Positions 43,547 through 52,603 of a stretch of 64,000 nucleotides of DNA are shown here, piece by piece; position 1 is the first letter of the stretch; each line of letters begins with the position of its first letter. The position numbers and the translations under genes are program-made. The stretch is from Pseudomonadota bacterium (GTDB lineage Bacteria; Desulfobacterota; Binatia; UBA9968): positions 153,791 to 217,790 of the forward strand of contig JAJPJQ010000042.1 of NCBI GenBank assembly GCA_021324155.1, read 5' to 3'. The notes below the pieces were generated by a model that worked only from the letters and a program-made list of their open reading frames with translations, did no database searches and was not told where the DNA came from.

Positions 43547-44562
43547 GGCAGGCTTCCCACAAAAGCCGCCATACTGTTGAGTGTCTCGCCGTCGAGAGCC
43601 ATGACGAGCGGCGCGAGGTGGAGATAGCGCGTCGCGGTTTTCTTCGAATCGATCTGCTTGTAAACCTCCACCGCCGCGGCGGCCGTCAATCCCGCAGCGG
43701 TGGCGACTTCCTCCGGCGGAATGCCGCGATTTTTCGCATAGAGACACACGTCCATCTGCATAAGGGGCAGCGAGAAATAGAATTCCTCCTGCGACTGTTC
43801 GAGCGAATAGGTATCGGTAGTCGGCGGCCTCTGCCGGATTTCTTCGGGAATGCCGAGCGCGGTCGCAAGCTGATAGACCTGTGTTTTATACAAATGCGCG
43901 ATCGGTTTTAAATCGGCGGCGCCGTCGCCGTTTTTGACGAAGAAGCCGAGCTCGTACTCCAAACGATTCGGCGTTCCGACGACTGCATATCCGTAGCGGT
44001 CGGCGTAATAGTACTCCATCATCTTGCGCACACGCTGTTTGAAATTCGTCGCCGCAACGATCCCGCGGTAAGCGTCCGCCGTGAGCCGCACTTTCCTCTC
44101 GTCTCCTCCGGGCGGCTGGACGATCAGCGAAAATAGCGCGTAGCCGTTCCGCTCGCCGGCAGACGGCAAGGCGATCTTGCATTTATATTCTTCGCTATAC
44201 TCGGGCACGAGCGTGCGGATCGCGTCGTCGCGGCGGCGATAACAGCCGGCGGCTTGCAGTATGGACGTAATATCCTCGAGCTCGGTGCGAATGCGTAGAT
44301 AATCCGCCAGCAGGCGTCCGAGCCTGAGACTCTCGGATGACGAGTCGAGCTCAGGCATAAAAAGGCCGAGCACGCGCTCGGGTCCGAGCGCGCGAACCGC
44401 AAGCGCCGCGCAGACGCTGCTATCGATGCCCCCGGAAAGCCCGAGGACAACGCCGCGGCACTTGAGTTGCAGCGCGACCTGCTGGCGCATCGCGGCGCAG
44501 ATCCGCTCGATCTCTTTGTCCGCGTCGAGCTTCAGCGCTTCGGCGGAAAACGAATTTTTCAT
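43543..44562 (-). CDS. NadE-like ATP-dependent amidating enzyme
   Basis: Protein of 339 residues of the NAD synthetase N-type PP-loop family. The PP-loop VLGLSGGIDSSVCAAL is intact. GTPNRLEYELGFFVKNGDGAADLKPIAHLYKTQVYQLA is the substrate-binding region of ammonia-dependent NadE. The segment that closes over the adenylate differs: RPPTTDTYSLEQSQEEFYF stands where NadE has a KxPSADL-type motif, and the protein is longer than the usual 270-280 residues. It overlaps the acyl-AMP ligase stop by 4 nt in a cluster with an ACP and an asparagine-synthetase-like gene. A role in amidating a cluster product is therefore as likely as NAD synthesis. Confidence 0.8.
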   Translation of the reverse strand: MKNSFSAEALKLDADKEIERICAAMRQQVALQLKCRGVVLGLSGGIDSSVCAALAVRALGPERVLGLFMPELDSSSESLRLGRLLADYLRIRTELEDITSILQAAGCYRRRDDAIRTLVPEYSEEYKCKIALPSAGERNGYALFSLIVQPPGGDERKVRLTADAYRGIVAATNFKQRVRKMMEYYYADRYGYAVVGTPNRLEYELGFFVKNGDGAADLKPIAHLYKTQVYQLATALGIPEEIRQRPPTTDTYSLEQSQEEFYFSLPLMQMDVCLYAKNRGIPPEEVATAAGLTAAAAVEVYKQIDSKKTATRYLHLAPLVMALDGETLNSMAAFVGSLP

Positions 44563-46109
44563 ACGATTTGTCTCGCTTGCTCCGATAAAGCCAGCTTCGC
44601 GACTTTTCCCGAAGCCGTCGTCGGCATCTCCGCGCGAAATTCGACGAACTTGGGCACCATGTAATCGTCGAGATGCGCCGCGCAGTGGCGCAGCACCTCC
44701 CGTTCCGTCAGCCGTACGCCGGCGCGCGGAACGATCACCGCCTTGATCGCGCTGCCAAGGATCTCATCGGGCACGCCGATGACCGCCGCATGCGCCACGC
44801 CGGAAAGCGCGTAAAGCACATCCTCGACTTCGCGCGGGCTTACCTTCTCGCCGCGCGTTTTGATGATGTCGTCTTTCCGCGCCACGAAGTAGAGATATCC
44901 CTGCTCGTCCGTCTTGAAGAGGTCTCCGGTGTGAAGCACTCTCTCGCCGGGCAGGTTTCCGGGTCTAAGCGCCCTGTCGGTCTCCGCCGGCATCTCCCAG
45001 TATCCTTTCATCACGTGCGAGCCGCGCACGACCAGTTCGCCGACGACCCCGGGACCGACGCGGTTGCCGGACTCATCGACGACATAATGTTCCTGGTTGG
45101 GCATGCCGCGACCTACCGAGCCCGGGCGGCTATCGATCTGGTCGGGCGGCAAATAAGTCACGCGCGTGCATTCGGTCTGGCCGTACATGGAATAGATCTT
45201 CACGTGCGGCATGAGCTTTCGAAGCTTGGCGATGTGCTCGAGCGGCATCGCCGCCCCGGCGTTCGTGATGTAGCGCAGGTGGGTGAAATCCCACTTCGTT
45301 AAGTCCAGCTGGAGCAGCATCGCCGCGATCGTGGGAATCATGGGAAAGCCGGTCGCCTTCTCTCGCACGATGCGCTCCAGAACCGCGGCGGGATAGGTAA
45401 AGGAGCGCTCGAGCACCACCGTGCCGCCGACCCTGAACATCATGAAGACCTGATACAGGCCGTAGCCGAACGCGAGCGGCAGAACATTCACAACGATGTC
45501 GGCGGCGGTATTTTCGAGGTAGCTGATGATCGAATGCGCCGCCGATACGGCGTTTAGATGCGTGATCATTACGCCCTTGGGCCGGCCGGTCGAGCCCGAG
45601 GTGTATACGAGCGTCGCCAGGTCGATGTCGATGCATCGCTTCGACGGCGGCTCGCAGCTGATCGCTTCATCGGCGAGGATACCTTCGAGCGACAACACGC
45701 GACGGCCGTTTTGCCTTCCACCGCCGTCGGCAAGGAGCACGGCTTTGACGGAGCTTCCGTCAAGAATATTGTTCACGGATTGGAATTTCGCGCTGTCGGT
45801 CACCACTGCGGCGGCCCGGCAGTGATCCAAAATGTAAGCGAATCGCTCCGCCTTCGTCGTCGGATTGACCATGACGAAAACGGCCCCGGCCTTCAGCGTC
45901 GCGAAGACCGCGAGCACCGCTTCGACGGAGTTCTCCAGATAGATCATGACGCGGTCGCCGCGCTCGACGCCCGCCGCGGCGAGACTATGCGCCAAACGGT
46001 TGCATTGGCATTCGATCTCTCCGTATGTCAATCGACGATCTCCGCAGACGAGCGCGATTTTTGCGCTCGCGATCCGCGCGGTTTCCTCGAGGAACTGTTC
46101 GAGCTGCAA
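44559..46109 (-). CDS. Acyl-AMP ligase (class I adenylate-forming enzyme)
   Basis: ANL-superfamily enzyme of 516 residues that activates a carboxylic acid as an acyl-adenylate and transfers it to CoA or to a carrier protein. Motifs: A3 LVYTSGSTGRPKGVMITH, A5 YGQTECTRVTYLPP, A7 LHTGDLFKTDEQGYLYFVARKDDIIKTRGEKVSPREVE, A10 TTASGKVAKL with the catalytic Lys. The preceding gene encodes a free acyl carrier protein (9-nt gap), making loading of that ACP the leading hypothesis. Resembles acyl-CoA ligases seen in exosortase-type and lipopeptide clusters. Confidence 0.9.
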   Translation of the reverse strand: MQLEQFLEETARIASAKIALVCGDRRLTYGEIECQCNRLAHSLAAAGVERGDRVMIYLENSVEAVLAVFATLKAGAVFVMVNPTTKAERFAYILDHCRAAAVVTDSAKFQSVNNILDGSSVKAVLLADGGGRQNGRRVLSLEGILADEAISCEPPSKRCIDIDLATLVYTSGSTGRPKGVMITHLNAVSAAHSIISYLENTAADIVVNVLPLAFGYGLYQVFMMFRVGGTVVLERSFTYPAAVLERIVREKATGFPMIPTIAAMLLQLDLTKWDFTHLRYITNAGAAMPLEHIAKLRKLMPHVKIYSMYGQTECTRVTYLPPDQIDSRPGSVGRGMPNQEHYVVDESGNRVGPGVVGELVVRGSHVMKGYWEMPAETDRALRPGNLPGERVLHTGDLFKTDEQGYLYFVARKDDIIKTRGEKVSPREVEDVLYALSGVAHAAVIGVPDEILGSAIKAVIVPRAGVRLTEREVLRHCAAHLDDYMVPKFVEFRAEMPTTASGKVAKLALSEQARQIV

Positions 46110-46118
46110 AGTTACTCC

Positions 46119-46367
46119 TTACGCAGCAGCTTTGGACTTTTTTTCGATGAAGTGGACCAAGCGGTTGATCGAGTCGAGATTTTCCGGCAGGAGCTCGTCG
46201 TCCTGGACCTTGACGCCGAAGGTCGCGTCGACGAAGGCGATCAGCTCCAGGACGCCGGTGGAATCGATGATGCGCTTTTCCAGCAGCGAATCATCGTCGG
46301 AAAAGCTCTGGCCTTGCAGACCGAAGAGGAAGTTATCGGTGATGAACTGTCGCAGTATGTTCTTCAT
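46119..46367 (-). CDS. Acyl carrier protein
   Basis: Free-standing carrier protein of 82 residues. It starts at the ATG at 46367, 3 nt after the amidotransferase stop. MKNILRQFITDNFLFGL is helix 1. RIIDSTGVLELIAFVDATFGVKVQDDELLPENLDSINRLVHFIE contains the phosphopantetheine Ser in DST (normally DSL/DSI) at about residue 37. The ORF that includes it is open far upstream in a different product frame, which is a shadow. Its place between an amidotransferase and an acyl-AMP ligase implies that the intermediate is carried as a thioester. Confidence 0.88.
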   Translation of the reverse strand: MKNILRQFITDNFLFGLQGQSFSDDDSLLEKRIIDSTGVLELIAFVDATFGVKVQDDELLPENLDSINRLVHFIEKKSKAAA

Positions 46368-46369
46368 AT

Positions 46370-48301
46370 TTATTGCACCTCGCCGAAGTGGTCGATGAAC
46401 TGGTCTATCGCAAGTTGCGTGGACAGGATGCCGACGAATGCCATATTGTCCTTGATGCCGATAGCCTGACCGCGGCGGACTTTCTCCAGCAGTTTCAGCA
46501 CCGCCGCTGCGTGAAAGATTCCGTGCCTGGCGACGCGCGCGGGGGCGAGCGCCGCCTCGACGTACTCCCGCGCGCCGGTGGCGAAAAAACTCTGGCTGTC
46601 GGGCGACCTGTACGGCTGCTTCGCGCGGTTTCGGATCGATTCCGGCACGAGTCCACCTGCGGCGCGCTTCAGGATATACTTCTCCCGCAGGACTTTCATT
46701 TTCAGTCGCGGCGGCAGAGCGTTCGCGAACTCGACCACACGGTGGTCGAGAAACGGATAGCGCGCCTCGATGGAATGCGCCATGGCGACGCGGTCGGCTT
46801 GCGACGACAATAGATATCCCGGAAGCAGATATTCGGCTTCGAGATATTGCGCGCGGCTGAATGGGTCCCAGCGATCGTAGCCTTCGGGCAGTTGCGCCTC
46901 GATTCGATGATAAGGATCTTCGGCCGCGGAGCTCTGCAGTACTTCGGGGGACAAAAACATCTTCAGCTTCGACGTGAGCTCCCAACGCGGCAGGTGCGAG
47001 AAAAGCCGGCTCGATGCGTAGCTGTCGCCGACTTGAAAAAAAGCCTGCAAATAGGCCGGTGACTGCGCCTGGAGCTTCGGCAGATAAGGATATAGGCGCT
47101 TGAGCAGCAGCGGGCGCATTTGCGATTCCGGGCGCACGCCCCAGAAGCGCCGGATCTTGGCCTCTTTGAAGAGATCGTAGCCTCCGAAGATCTCGTCCGA
47201 CCCCTCGCCGGTGAGCACCACCTTGTACCCGCTCTCGCGCACAAGCCGCGAGAGCATGAACAAAGGCGCCGGCGCGGTGCGCAGGATCGGCTTCTCCGCA
47301 TGCCAGACAACGCGCGGGAAGACGCGTCCTATGTCGCCGTAGGAGCACGGGACCTCGCAATGCTCGGTCCCGAGCGCCCCGGCGACTTCCTTCTGGTGGC
47401 GGCTCTCGTCGAACTCCGCATCCTCGAAGGAAACTGAAAATGTCTTTAACGGCGTCTCGGTGTATCGGCGCACGACGGCGGCGATCACGCTGGAATCCAA
47501 CCCGCCGCTGAGATACGCGCCAACGGGCACGTCGGCGCGTAGACGAAGCCGCGTCGCGTCGACCAGCAGCTCGAGCAACTGTTCGGCGCACTCGCGCTCG
47601 TCAATGTGTCGCGGCGATCCCGATGTCGGGTAATCCAAGCGCCAATAACAGGCGACGCGAACCGCGCCGTCTTGGAGGACAAGCGAGTGCCCCGGCGGCA
47701 GCTCGCAAATATTCTCAAAAAAGGTCCTGGGCGGGAGATTGACCCAGAAAGTGAAAATTTCATTCAAGCCCGCGATATCGACGCGGCGCGCCACGCGCGG
47801 ATCGGCGAAGATGGCTTTGATCTCGGAGGCGAAAATAAACGCGCCTGCCGCCTGGGTATAAAACATCGGTGCGATGCCGACGCGGTCCCTCGAAACGAAC
47901 AGCTTTTCCTGCCTAGCGTCCCAAACGGCGAAAGCCCATTGGCCGTTTAAATCATGGACGCAATCTTCCCCTTTCAATTCATAAAGACGCAGGATCACTT
48001 CGGTGTCGGAGCGCGTTCTAAAGCGGCATCCTTGCTTGATGAGGCCGTCGCGCAGCTCGGGGAAATTGAAAATTTCTCCGTTAAACACAATAGAGACCGT
48101 GCCCGTCTCGTTATGCATCGGTTGCTGTCCCGAGGTGAGGTCGATGATGCTAAGACGAGCGTGCGCCAAGCCGGCGCGGTCTTTAACATATACTGCGCTG
48201 TCGTCCGGACCACGATGGCGGATCCGGTCGATCATGTGGCGGAGAAGCGATGGGTCGGCTTCCGATCCCGGGGGATTAATTATCCCTGCGATCCCGCACA
48301 T
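46370..48301 (-). CDS. asnB: Asparagine-synthetase-like glutamine amidotransferase
   Basis: Class II glutamine amidotransferase plus AMP-forming synthetase, 643 residues from the ATG at 48301, so that Cys2 becomes the N-terminal nucleophile (MCGIAGIINPPG). Glutaminase signature: RGPDDSAVY, LAHARLSIIDL, NGEIFNFPELR. Synthetase PP-loop: LSGGLDSSVIAAVVRR, then LKTFSVSFEDAEFDESRHQKEVA and GEGSDEIFGGYD. The C-terminal half is longer than in E. coli AsnB (554 residues), as in biosynthetic-cluster members that amidate sugars or acyl-amino acids. Free ACP, acyl-AMP ligase and NadE-like genes follow without gaps, so housekeeping asparagine synthesis is not the only reading. Confidence 0.9.
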   Translation of the reverse strand: MCGIAGIINPPGSEADPSLLRHMIDRIRHRGPDDSAVYVKDRAGLAHARLSIIDLTSGQQPMHNETGTVSIVFNGEIFNFPELRDGLIKQGCRFRTRSDTEVILRLYELKGEDCVHDLNGQWAFAVWDARQEKLFVSRDRVGIAPMFYTQAAGAFIFASEIKAIFADPRVARRVDIAGLNEIFTFWVNLPPRTFFENICELPPGHSLVLQDGAVRVACYWRLDYPTSGSPRHIDERECAEQLLELLVDATRLRLRADVPVGAYLSGGLDSSVIAAVVRRYTETPLKTFSVSFEDAEFDESRHQKEVAGALGTEHCEVPCSYGDIGRVFPRVVWHAEKPILRTAPAPLFMLSRLVRESGYKVVLTGEGSDEIFGGYDLFKEAKIRRFWGVRPESQMRPLLLKRLYPYLPKLQAQSPAYLQAFFQVGDSYASSRLFSHLPRWELTSKLKMFLSPEVLQSSAAEDPYHRIEAQLPEGYDRWDPFSRAQYLEAEYLLPGYLLSSQADRVAMAHSIEARYPFLDHRVVEFANALPPRLKMKVLREKYILKRAAGGLVPESIRNRAKQPYRSPDSQSFFATGAREYVEAALAPARVARHGIFHAAAVLKLLEKVRRGQAIGIKDNMAFVGILSTQLAIDQFIDHFGEVQ

Positions 48302-48475
48302 GATAGGCGATAGTATACGACAGCGCGACTTTCCCACAATTCAGGAAAGTCCATATTTTTCGGCGGGTAAAAACCTGAGGAAACGGGCGATTCGGGGGTT
48401 GCAGTATAGAGGCAATTACTTAAAGAGATTGCTGTAACCGATGAATTTTGCAGGCTGGAATCGTCGGAAAAGACC

Positions 48476-49585
48476 TTAAAACGCGGTCCATCCGGGATCG
48501 GAAAACCGCGCCCACCACTCGCCTTCTAGACGGGAGAGAAAGGCATCTCCCAATTGAACGGCTTGAAGGATTGCCGCGTTCCGCGACTGTGCGAGAACTC
48601 CGCCCGTCCAGACAAATTGACAGCGCTCCTTTCCGAGTTCTCTGGCATATCGCGGCTCCATTTCTCCGGAAATCGCCACAGCCCCCTGGTTCCACGCATC
48701 GGCGATGAGATGGCTCAGGACTTTCGAGATGGATTTAGGACGGCCGCCGAATTGCAGGACTTCGCTCACGCGGCCCGGATCGACATAGTAGAGATACCAT
48801 CCCGCGACGTCGCCGTTGCTTTCACGCACGACCCGTTTACGCAGCATTCCATACATGCGCTTCTCGTCCGCGCGCTTCAGCAGCCAGCGAAACGTTTCGA
48901 GATCGTATTCCGGGCGGAGCGCGCGGTCGGCGGAGAACTGGCGTACGCAGGAGAAAAGGATCTCGTCGCTCGGCTCCTCGAGGGGACCCGTCTGAATGAC
49001 TTCCGGCTTCCAGTACGAGCCCACGCGACTGCGCAGCACCAGCGCGTCAAACGCACGCCAGGCCGTAGGGAGCATCCTCGCAAACGGCACCGACGATTTG
49101 CGGCGCTTGAGCAGCACGCGCGCGTATTGCGCCGGCCTCAGCACGCGCGTCCAGTTGAGGCTGTAGAGCAGCGCGACATCGCCGCCAGACGCGCGCCAGA
49201 GCCTTTCGGAAGAGTCGTTGGCGCCGTCGGAATACGCGAGATCCTGCGGGCCGGAGAAATAGGCTTTGACGAGCTTCACGGCAGCATACGCAGAACGCGC
49301 TTGCTCGTCCTCGGCAAGCTGCGTCGCGACGGCGACCGTGACCGGTTGACCGTGGAAGATCATCTTCCGCGGCATCACGCCGAGAAAGGCTACCGGACCG
49401 GAAGCGTCGTCCTCGTACACGAGGGACGGCAGCTTCCCGTCCTGCCATGGCGAATTGAAGAAGATGTCTTCGAAATAGTCGCTTAACGCGGCTGGCGCGG
49501 CCCCGTTGTAGGAGCGAAAAACCCTGAGCCAGAGCCGTGCGACGTCAGGAATATCCTCGCGGCGGAACTCACGTATCCCGCTCAT
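48476..49585 (-). CDS. GNAT-like acyltransferase, unknown specificity
   Basis: Protein of 369 residues with a GNAT-like N-terminal half: IREFRREDIPDVARLWLRVFRSY, then PVAFLGVMPRKMIFHGQPVTVAVATQLAED. A later part contains VVRESNGDVAGWYLYYVDPGRVSEVLQFGG, which could be a second acyltransferase fold, giving a tandem layout as in some mycothiol-synthase-like or FemX-like enzymes. It lies 174 nt upstream of the asparagine-synthetase-like gene on the same strand and may belong to the same cluster with its own promoter. Donor and acceptor are unknown. Confidence 0.6.
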   Translation of the reverse strand: MSGIREFRREDIPDVARLWLRVFRSYNGAAPAALSDYFEDIFFNSPWQDGKLPSLVYEDDASGPVAFLGVMPRKMIFHGQPVTVAVATQLAEDEQARSAYAAVKLVKAYFSGPQDLAYSDGANDSSERLWRASGGDVALLYSLNWTRVLRPAQYARVLLKRRKSSVPFARMLPTAWRAFDALVLRSRVGSYWKPEVIQTGPLEEPSDEILFSCVRQFSADRALRPEYDLETFRWLLKRADEKRMYGMLRKRVVRESNGDVAGWYLYYVDPGRVSEVLQFGGRPKSISKVLSHLIADAWNQGAVAISGEMEPRYARELGKERCQFVWTGGVLAQSRNAAILQAVQLGDAFLSRLEGEWWARFSDPGWTAF

Positions 49586-49623
49586 CGACTCCGATTACGG
49601 ATTGCGTTCGGGCCGATGCGCCA

Positions 49624-49899
49624 TTATTTTTCGGCCGGGATGTGGCCCGCGGCTTCGGCTTGCGCCAGAATATCGTTGATCGTCTGGATGAGCTTGCGCG
49701 CGGCTTCGGGCGTAAGCTCGACCGCGACGCGCGCGCCAGGCCCCTGGCTCTCGTTGACGAAGTCGATGTTCAGCGCGTGCTCGTCGCGCGCATGATACGG
49801 ATGATCATACGAGACGTTCAGTTGCCGCACTTCGAACCAATCGTCGCGGCCCTTGCCGCTGCCTTCGAACGCAACCTGCTTTGCGATCATGGTGCACAT
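49624..49899 (-). CDS. DUF6295-like small protein
   Basis: Protein of 91 residues beginning MCTMIAKQVAFEGSGKG. The blocks NVSYDHPYHA, HALNIDFVNE and GPGARVAVELTPEAARKLI are, as I recall the family, those of DUF6295. No membrane segment or signal peptide. Monocistronic or first of a small pair after the hydrolase gene (49 nt upstream). Function unknown. Confidence 0.65.
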   Translation of the reverse strand: MCTMIAKQVAFEGSGKGRDDWFEVRQLNVSYDHPYHARDEHALNIDFVNESQGPGARVAVELTPEAARKLIQTINDILAQAEAAGHIPAEK

Positions 49900-49948
49900 C
49901 TTCGCTCTCCTTCAAAGTTCCGGTATGAAATCGCCCCCACGGTCGCGT

Positions 49949-50710
49949 TTACGCGCCGAGATGCTTCGGCAAAAAGGCCCAGATTTTCTTCCAGCCGTCG
50001 ACGGCCTGCTCGGCGCGATACGCCGGCGGACGGTCGTAATAGAAAAATCCGTGGCCCGCGCCGTCGTAGCGGTGGAACTCGTAATTTTTCCCGGCCTTCT
50101 TGAGCTCCTCCTCGTGGCGGTTCACCTGCTCGGGCGAAGGCGCTTTGTCGTCGTTGCCGAAGAGGCCGAGCATGGGACAGGAAAGGTCCTTCGTGAGATC
50201 GATCGGCGCGACCGGCTGCTTGGGCGTGAGTTCTTCCTTGGAAGCGGCGACGCGGCCGCCCCAGCATTCGACAAGCGCGTCAATGCCTTTGAGTTTGCAG
50301 GCGGCGAGAAATCCGTGGCGGCCACCTGAGCACGTGCCGAAAACGCCGACCTTGCCGTTCAAGTTAGGCTGCGAGCGAATAAACTTGAGCGCGCCTTCGA
50401 GATCGCCCAGCACCTGATCGTCGGCTACGCCGCCGGCAGCGCGGACTTTGGCGCCGACATCCTCCGGCGTACCATGGCCGTCGCGGAAATACAGGTTCGG
50501 TGTGATCGTGATATAGCCATGGTGCGCGAACCGGCGCGTACATTCCTTGTACCACTCGTCCCAGCCGGGCGCGTGATGGATCAAAACCATGCCGGGAAAT
50601 TTTCCCGGAGTCGTCGGCCGCGCGAAGTAGGCGTTGATCTTCTCGCCCTTTGCGCCTGAGATGTCAACAGTCTCCGCTTGCATCGCCTCGCGTTGATCGG
50701 TCGTGTACAT
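49949..50710 (-). CDS. Dienelactone hydrolase family protein
   Basis: Alpha/beta hydrolase of 253 residues, cytoplasmic. The nucleophile is a Cys in GVFGTCSGGRHGF (dienelactone-hydrolase type, replacing Ser). The acid is the Asp in LFGNDDKAPS and the base the His in GAGHGFFYYD. PGKFPGMVLIHHAPGWDEW opens the fold. It hydrolyses carboxymethylenebutenolide in chlorocatechol pathways or similar lactones and esters. No ring-cleaving dioxygenase is adjacent, so the substrate is open. Confidence 0.9.
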   Translation of the reverse strand: MYTTDQREAMQAETVDISGAKGEKINAYFARPTTPGKFPGMVLIHHAPGWDEWYKECTRRFAHHGYITITPNLYFRDGHGTPEDVGAKVRAAGGVADDQVLGDLEGALKFIRSQPNLNGKVGVFGTCSGGRHGFLAACKLKGIDALVECWGGRVAASKEELTPKQPVAPIDLTKDLSCPMLGLFGNDDKAPSPEQVNRHEEELKKAGKNYEFHRYDGAGHGFFYYDRPPAYRAEQAVDGWKKIWAFLPKHLGA

Positions 50711-50839
50711 GGTGCCCTCCTAAGGGATCTTTGAATTTATGCGAAGCCTATTTCGCTTGAGCGTCGATGTCAACTCTCTCGGTTGACGGCGTTGCATGTA
50801 GTTAATATGATCGCGACGGGAGCACCGCAGGAGCTTTTT

Positions 50840-52117
50840 ATGCCGATGACATTGACTGAAAAAATCATCTCCCGCACCGCCGATCGCAGCAGCGTGAGCG
50901 CGGGCGACATCGTCGTCGCGAACGCGGACAAGCTTTACATCAAGGATCTCCGCTTCTCGAAAAAGGAAGACGCGAAGGGACTCTACGGCGTTTTGCTGGA
51001 AGTCCTCGAGAGCATGGGGAAGAAAAATGTCTGGGACGGCGGCAAGATCGTCGTCAATCTCGATGAGCAGCCGCCGCGCACCGAGAAGCGCGCCGAGGGT
51101 CAGGAGCGGGCGCGAGACTTCGCGCGCGAGCAGCGGGCTGTGCTTTACGGCGACGACGACGGCGGCATCGGCCACAACGTCTTCGTCGAGCACGGCCACG
51201 TGACGCCGGGTGAGTTTATCGTCGGCGGCGATTCGCATACGTGCACGTACGGCGCGCTCGGCGCCTTCGCGACCGGCATCGGCTTCACGGAGACCGTCGG
51301 CGTTTTAGCCACGGGTCAGATTTGGCTCAAGGTCCCGCGCGCGATTCGCTTCGAGATGACCGGCAAGCCCGGCCCTTGCGTGGTCGGAAAAGACATCGTG
51401 CTCTGGGTCGCCGGAAAGATCGGCTACGAAGGCGCGATCAACCGCACGCTGGAGTACGCCGGGCCCGGCATGAAGGAAGTGTCGATCGAGAGCCGGCTCA
51501 CGATGTGCAACATGGCAGTCGAGATGATCGCCGTGAACGCGATCGTTCCGGCCGACGAGCGCACCGCCGCATATGTCCGCGAGGTCGGCGGCGGCGAATA
51601 TGCCCCGCTCGCGAGCGATACCGGCGCGAAATACGAGCATGTCCACGCCGTCAACCTGAGCGAGATCGAGCCGCAGGTCGCGGCGCCGGAATATCCGGCG
51701 AACGCCCACCCCGTCGGCGAGTACAAGGGCGTCAAGGTCCATCAGGGCTTCATCGGCACCTGCACGAACGGCCGCATCGAAGATTTGCGGATGGCGGCGA
51801 GAATTTTGCGGGGGAGAAAAGTGAAACCGGGCGTCCGTCTCGTCATTACGCCGGCGTCTTTTCTGGCCTACCGTCTGGCCCAAAACGAAGGGCTCCTGGA
51901 CGTATTCAAGGACGCGGGCGCCAATGTGACCAGCTCGGAGTGCGGCCTGTGCGTCCGGCCGTCGCTCTCGGCCGGCGAGGTCTGCGTCTCTTCAGGGAAC
52001 CGCAATTATCGCGGCAGAATGGGACCGAAAGAATCGAGCGTCTTTCTCAGCAACGCGGCAACCGTCGCGGCGTCGGCCGTTGCGGGCGAGATCGCCGACC
52101 CGCGAGAGTTTGTATAA
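50840..52117 (+). CDS. Aconitase-family large subunit (LeuC/dimethylmaleate-hydratase-like)
   Basis: Fe-S hydro-lyase large subunit of 425 residues from the ATG at 50840, which has AGGAG at 7-nt spacing; the frame extends upstream to 50783. GDSHTCTYGALGAFATGIGFTE and GTCTNGRIEDLRMAARIL supply cluster residues. The second Cys pair is in SSECGLCVRPSLSAG instead of the usual NPGCGPCLG; NRNYRGRMG follows. The short length suits LeuC2, homoaconitase or 2,3-dimethylmaleate hydratase. The small subunit follows by 3 nt, then a binding protein and a PEP-mutase-family lyase, so a dimethylmalate- or methylisocitrate-like pathway is plausible. Confidence 0.88.
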   Translation: MPMTLTEKIISRTADRSSVSAGDIVVANADKLYIKDLRFSKKEDAKGLYGVLLEVLESMGKKNVWDGGKIVVNLDEQPPRTEKRAEGQERARDFAREQRAVLYGDDDGGIGHNVFVEHGHVTPGEFIVGGDSHTCTYGALGAFATGIGFTETVGVLATGQIWLKVPRAIRFEMTGKPGPCVVGKDIVLWVAGKIGYEGAINRTLEYAGPGMKEVSIESRLTMCNMAVEMIAVNAIVPADERTAAYVREVGGGEYAPLASDTGAKYEHVHAVNLSEIEPQVAAPEYPANAHPVGEYKGVKVHQGFIGTCTNGRIEDLRMAARILRGRKVKPGVRLVITPASFLAYRLAQNEGLLDVFKDAGANVTSSECGLCVRPSLSAGEVCVSSGNRNYRGRMGPKESSVFLSNAATVAASAVAGEIADPREFV

Positions 52118-52120
52118 ACC

Positions 52121-52582
52121 ATGAGCGCGCTCACCATCAAAGGTCGTATCTGGAAGTTCGGCGACTCGATCGACAACGGCAATATCGAGAACGTCATGAG
52201 CGGAGTCGATCCGGAGTTCAAAAACAAAGTGAAGCCGGGCGACATCCTCATCGCCGGCCGCTTCTTCGGCATGGGCGCGAGCGACGAGCACGCGCCCAGA
52301 TCGCTCAAGGAAGCCGGCATCGGCGGGGTCGTCGCGGAGTCGATCTCGAACATTTTCCATCGCACGCTGATCAATATCGGCTTGCCTGCAATGGAATGCG
52401 CCGGCATCGCCGACGCGGTCAACGACGGCGACGAGGTCGAAGTCGATTATCTCGCCGGATCGGTCCGCGTGCTGCGCTCCGGCCGCACGCTCACCGGCGA
52501 CCGCCTGCCCGATTTCGCGGTGCAGATTCTCGCCAAGGGCGGCCTCATGCCGTATTTGAAGAACGGCGGACAATTCAAATAA
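52121..52582 (+). CDS. Aconitase-family small subunit (LeuD-like)
   Basis: Swivel-domain subunit of 153 residues. IKGRIWKFGDSIDNGNI starts the fold. GRFFGMGASDEHAPRSLKEAGIGGVVAESISNIFHRTLINIG is the substrate-contacting loop; family members usually show FGxGSSREHA, here GMGASDEHA. AGSVRVLRSGRTL and PDFAVQILAKGG end it. It starts 3 nt after the large-subunit stop. Together they should form a heterodimeric or heterotetrameric hydro-lyase. Confidence 0.9.
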   Translation: MSALTIKGRIWKFGDSIDNGNIENVMSGVDPEFKNKVKPGDILIAGRFFGMGASDEHAPRSLKEAGIGGVVAESISNIFHRTLINIGLPAMECAGIADAVNDGDEVEVDYLAGSVRVLRSGRTLTGDRLPDFAVQILAKGGLMPYLKNGGQFK

Positions 52583-52603
52583 CACGTCAAACAGATTTTC
52601 CTC

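Noticed and set aside
46119..47591. A 490-codon open frame antisense-adjacent to the amidotransferase in a different reading frame of the same strand
   Set aside because: Only its last 82 codons (the ACP) show protein-like composition. The rest is Arg/Ala-rich and overlaps the clearly coding asparagine-synthetase-like gene, so it is a high-GC shadow.
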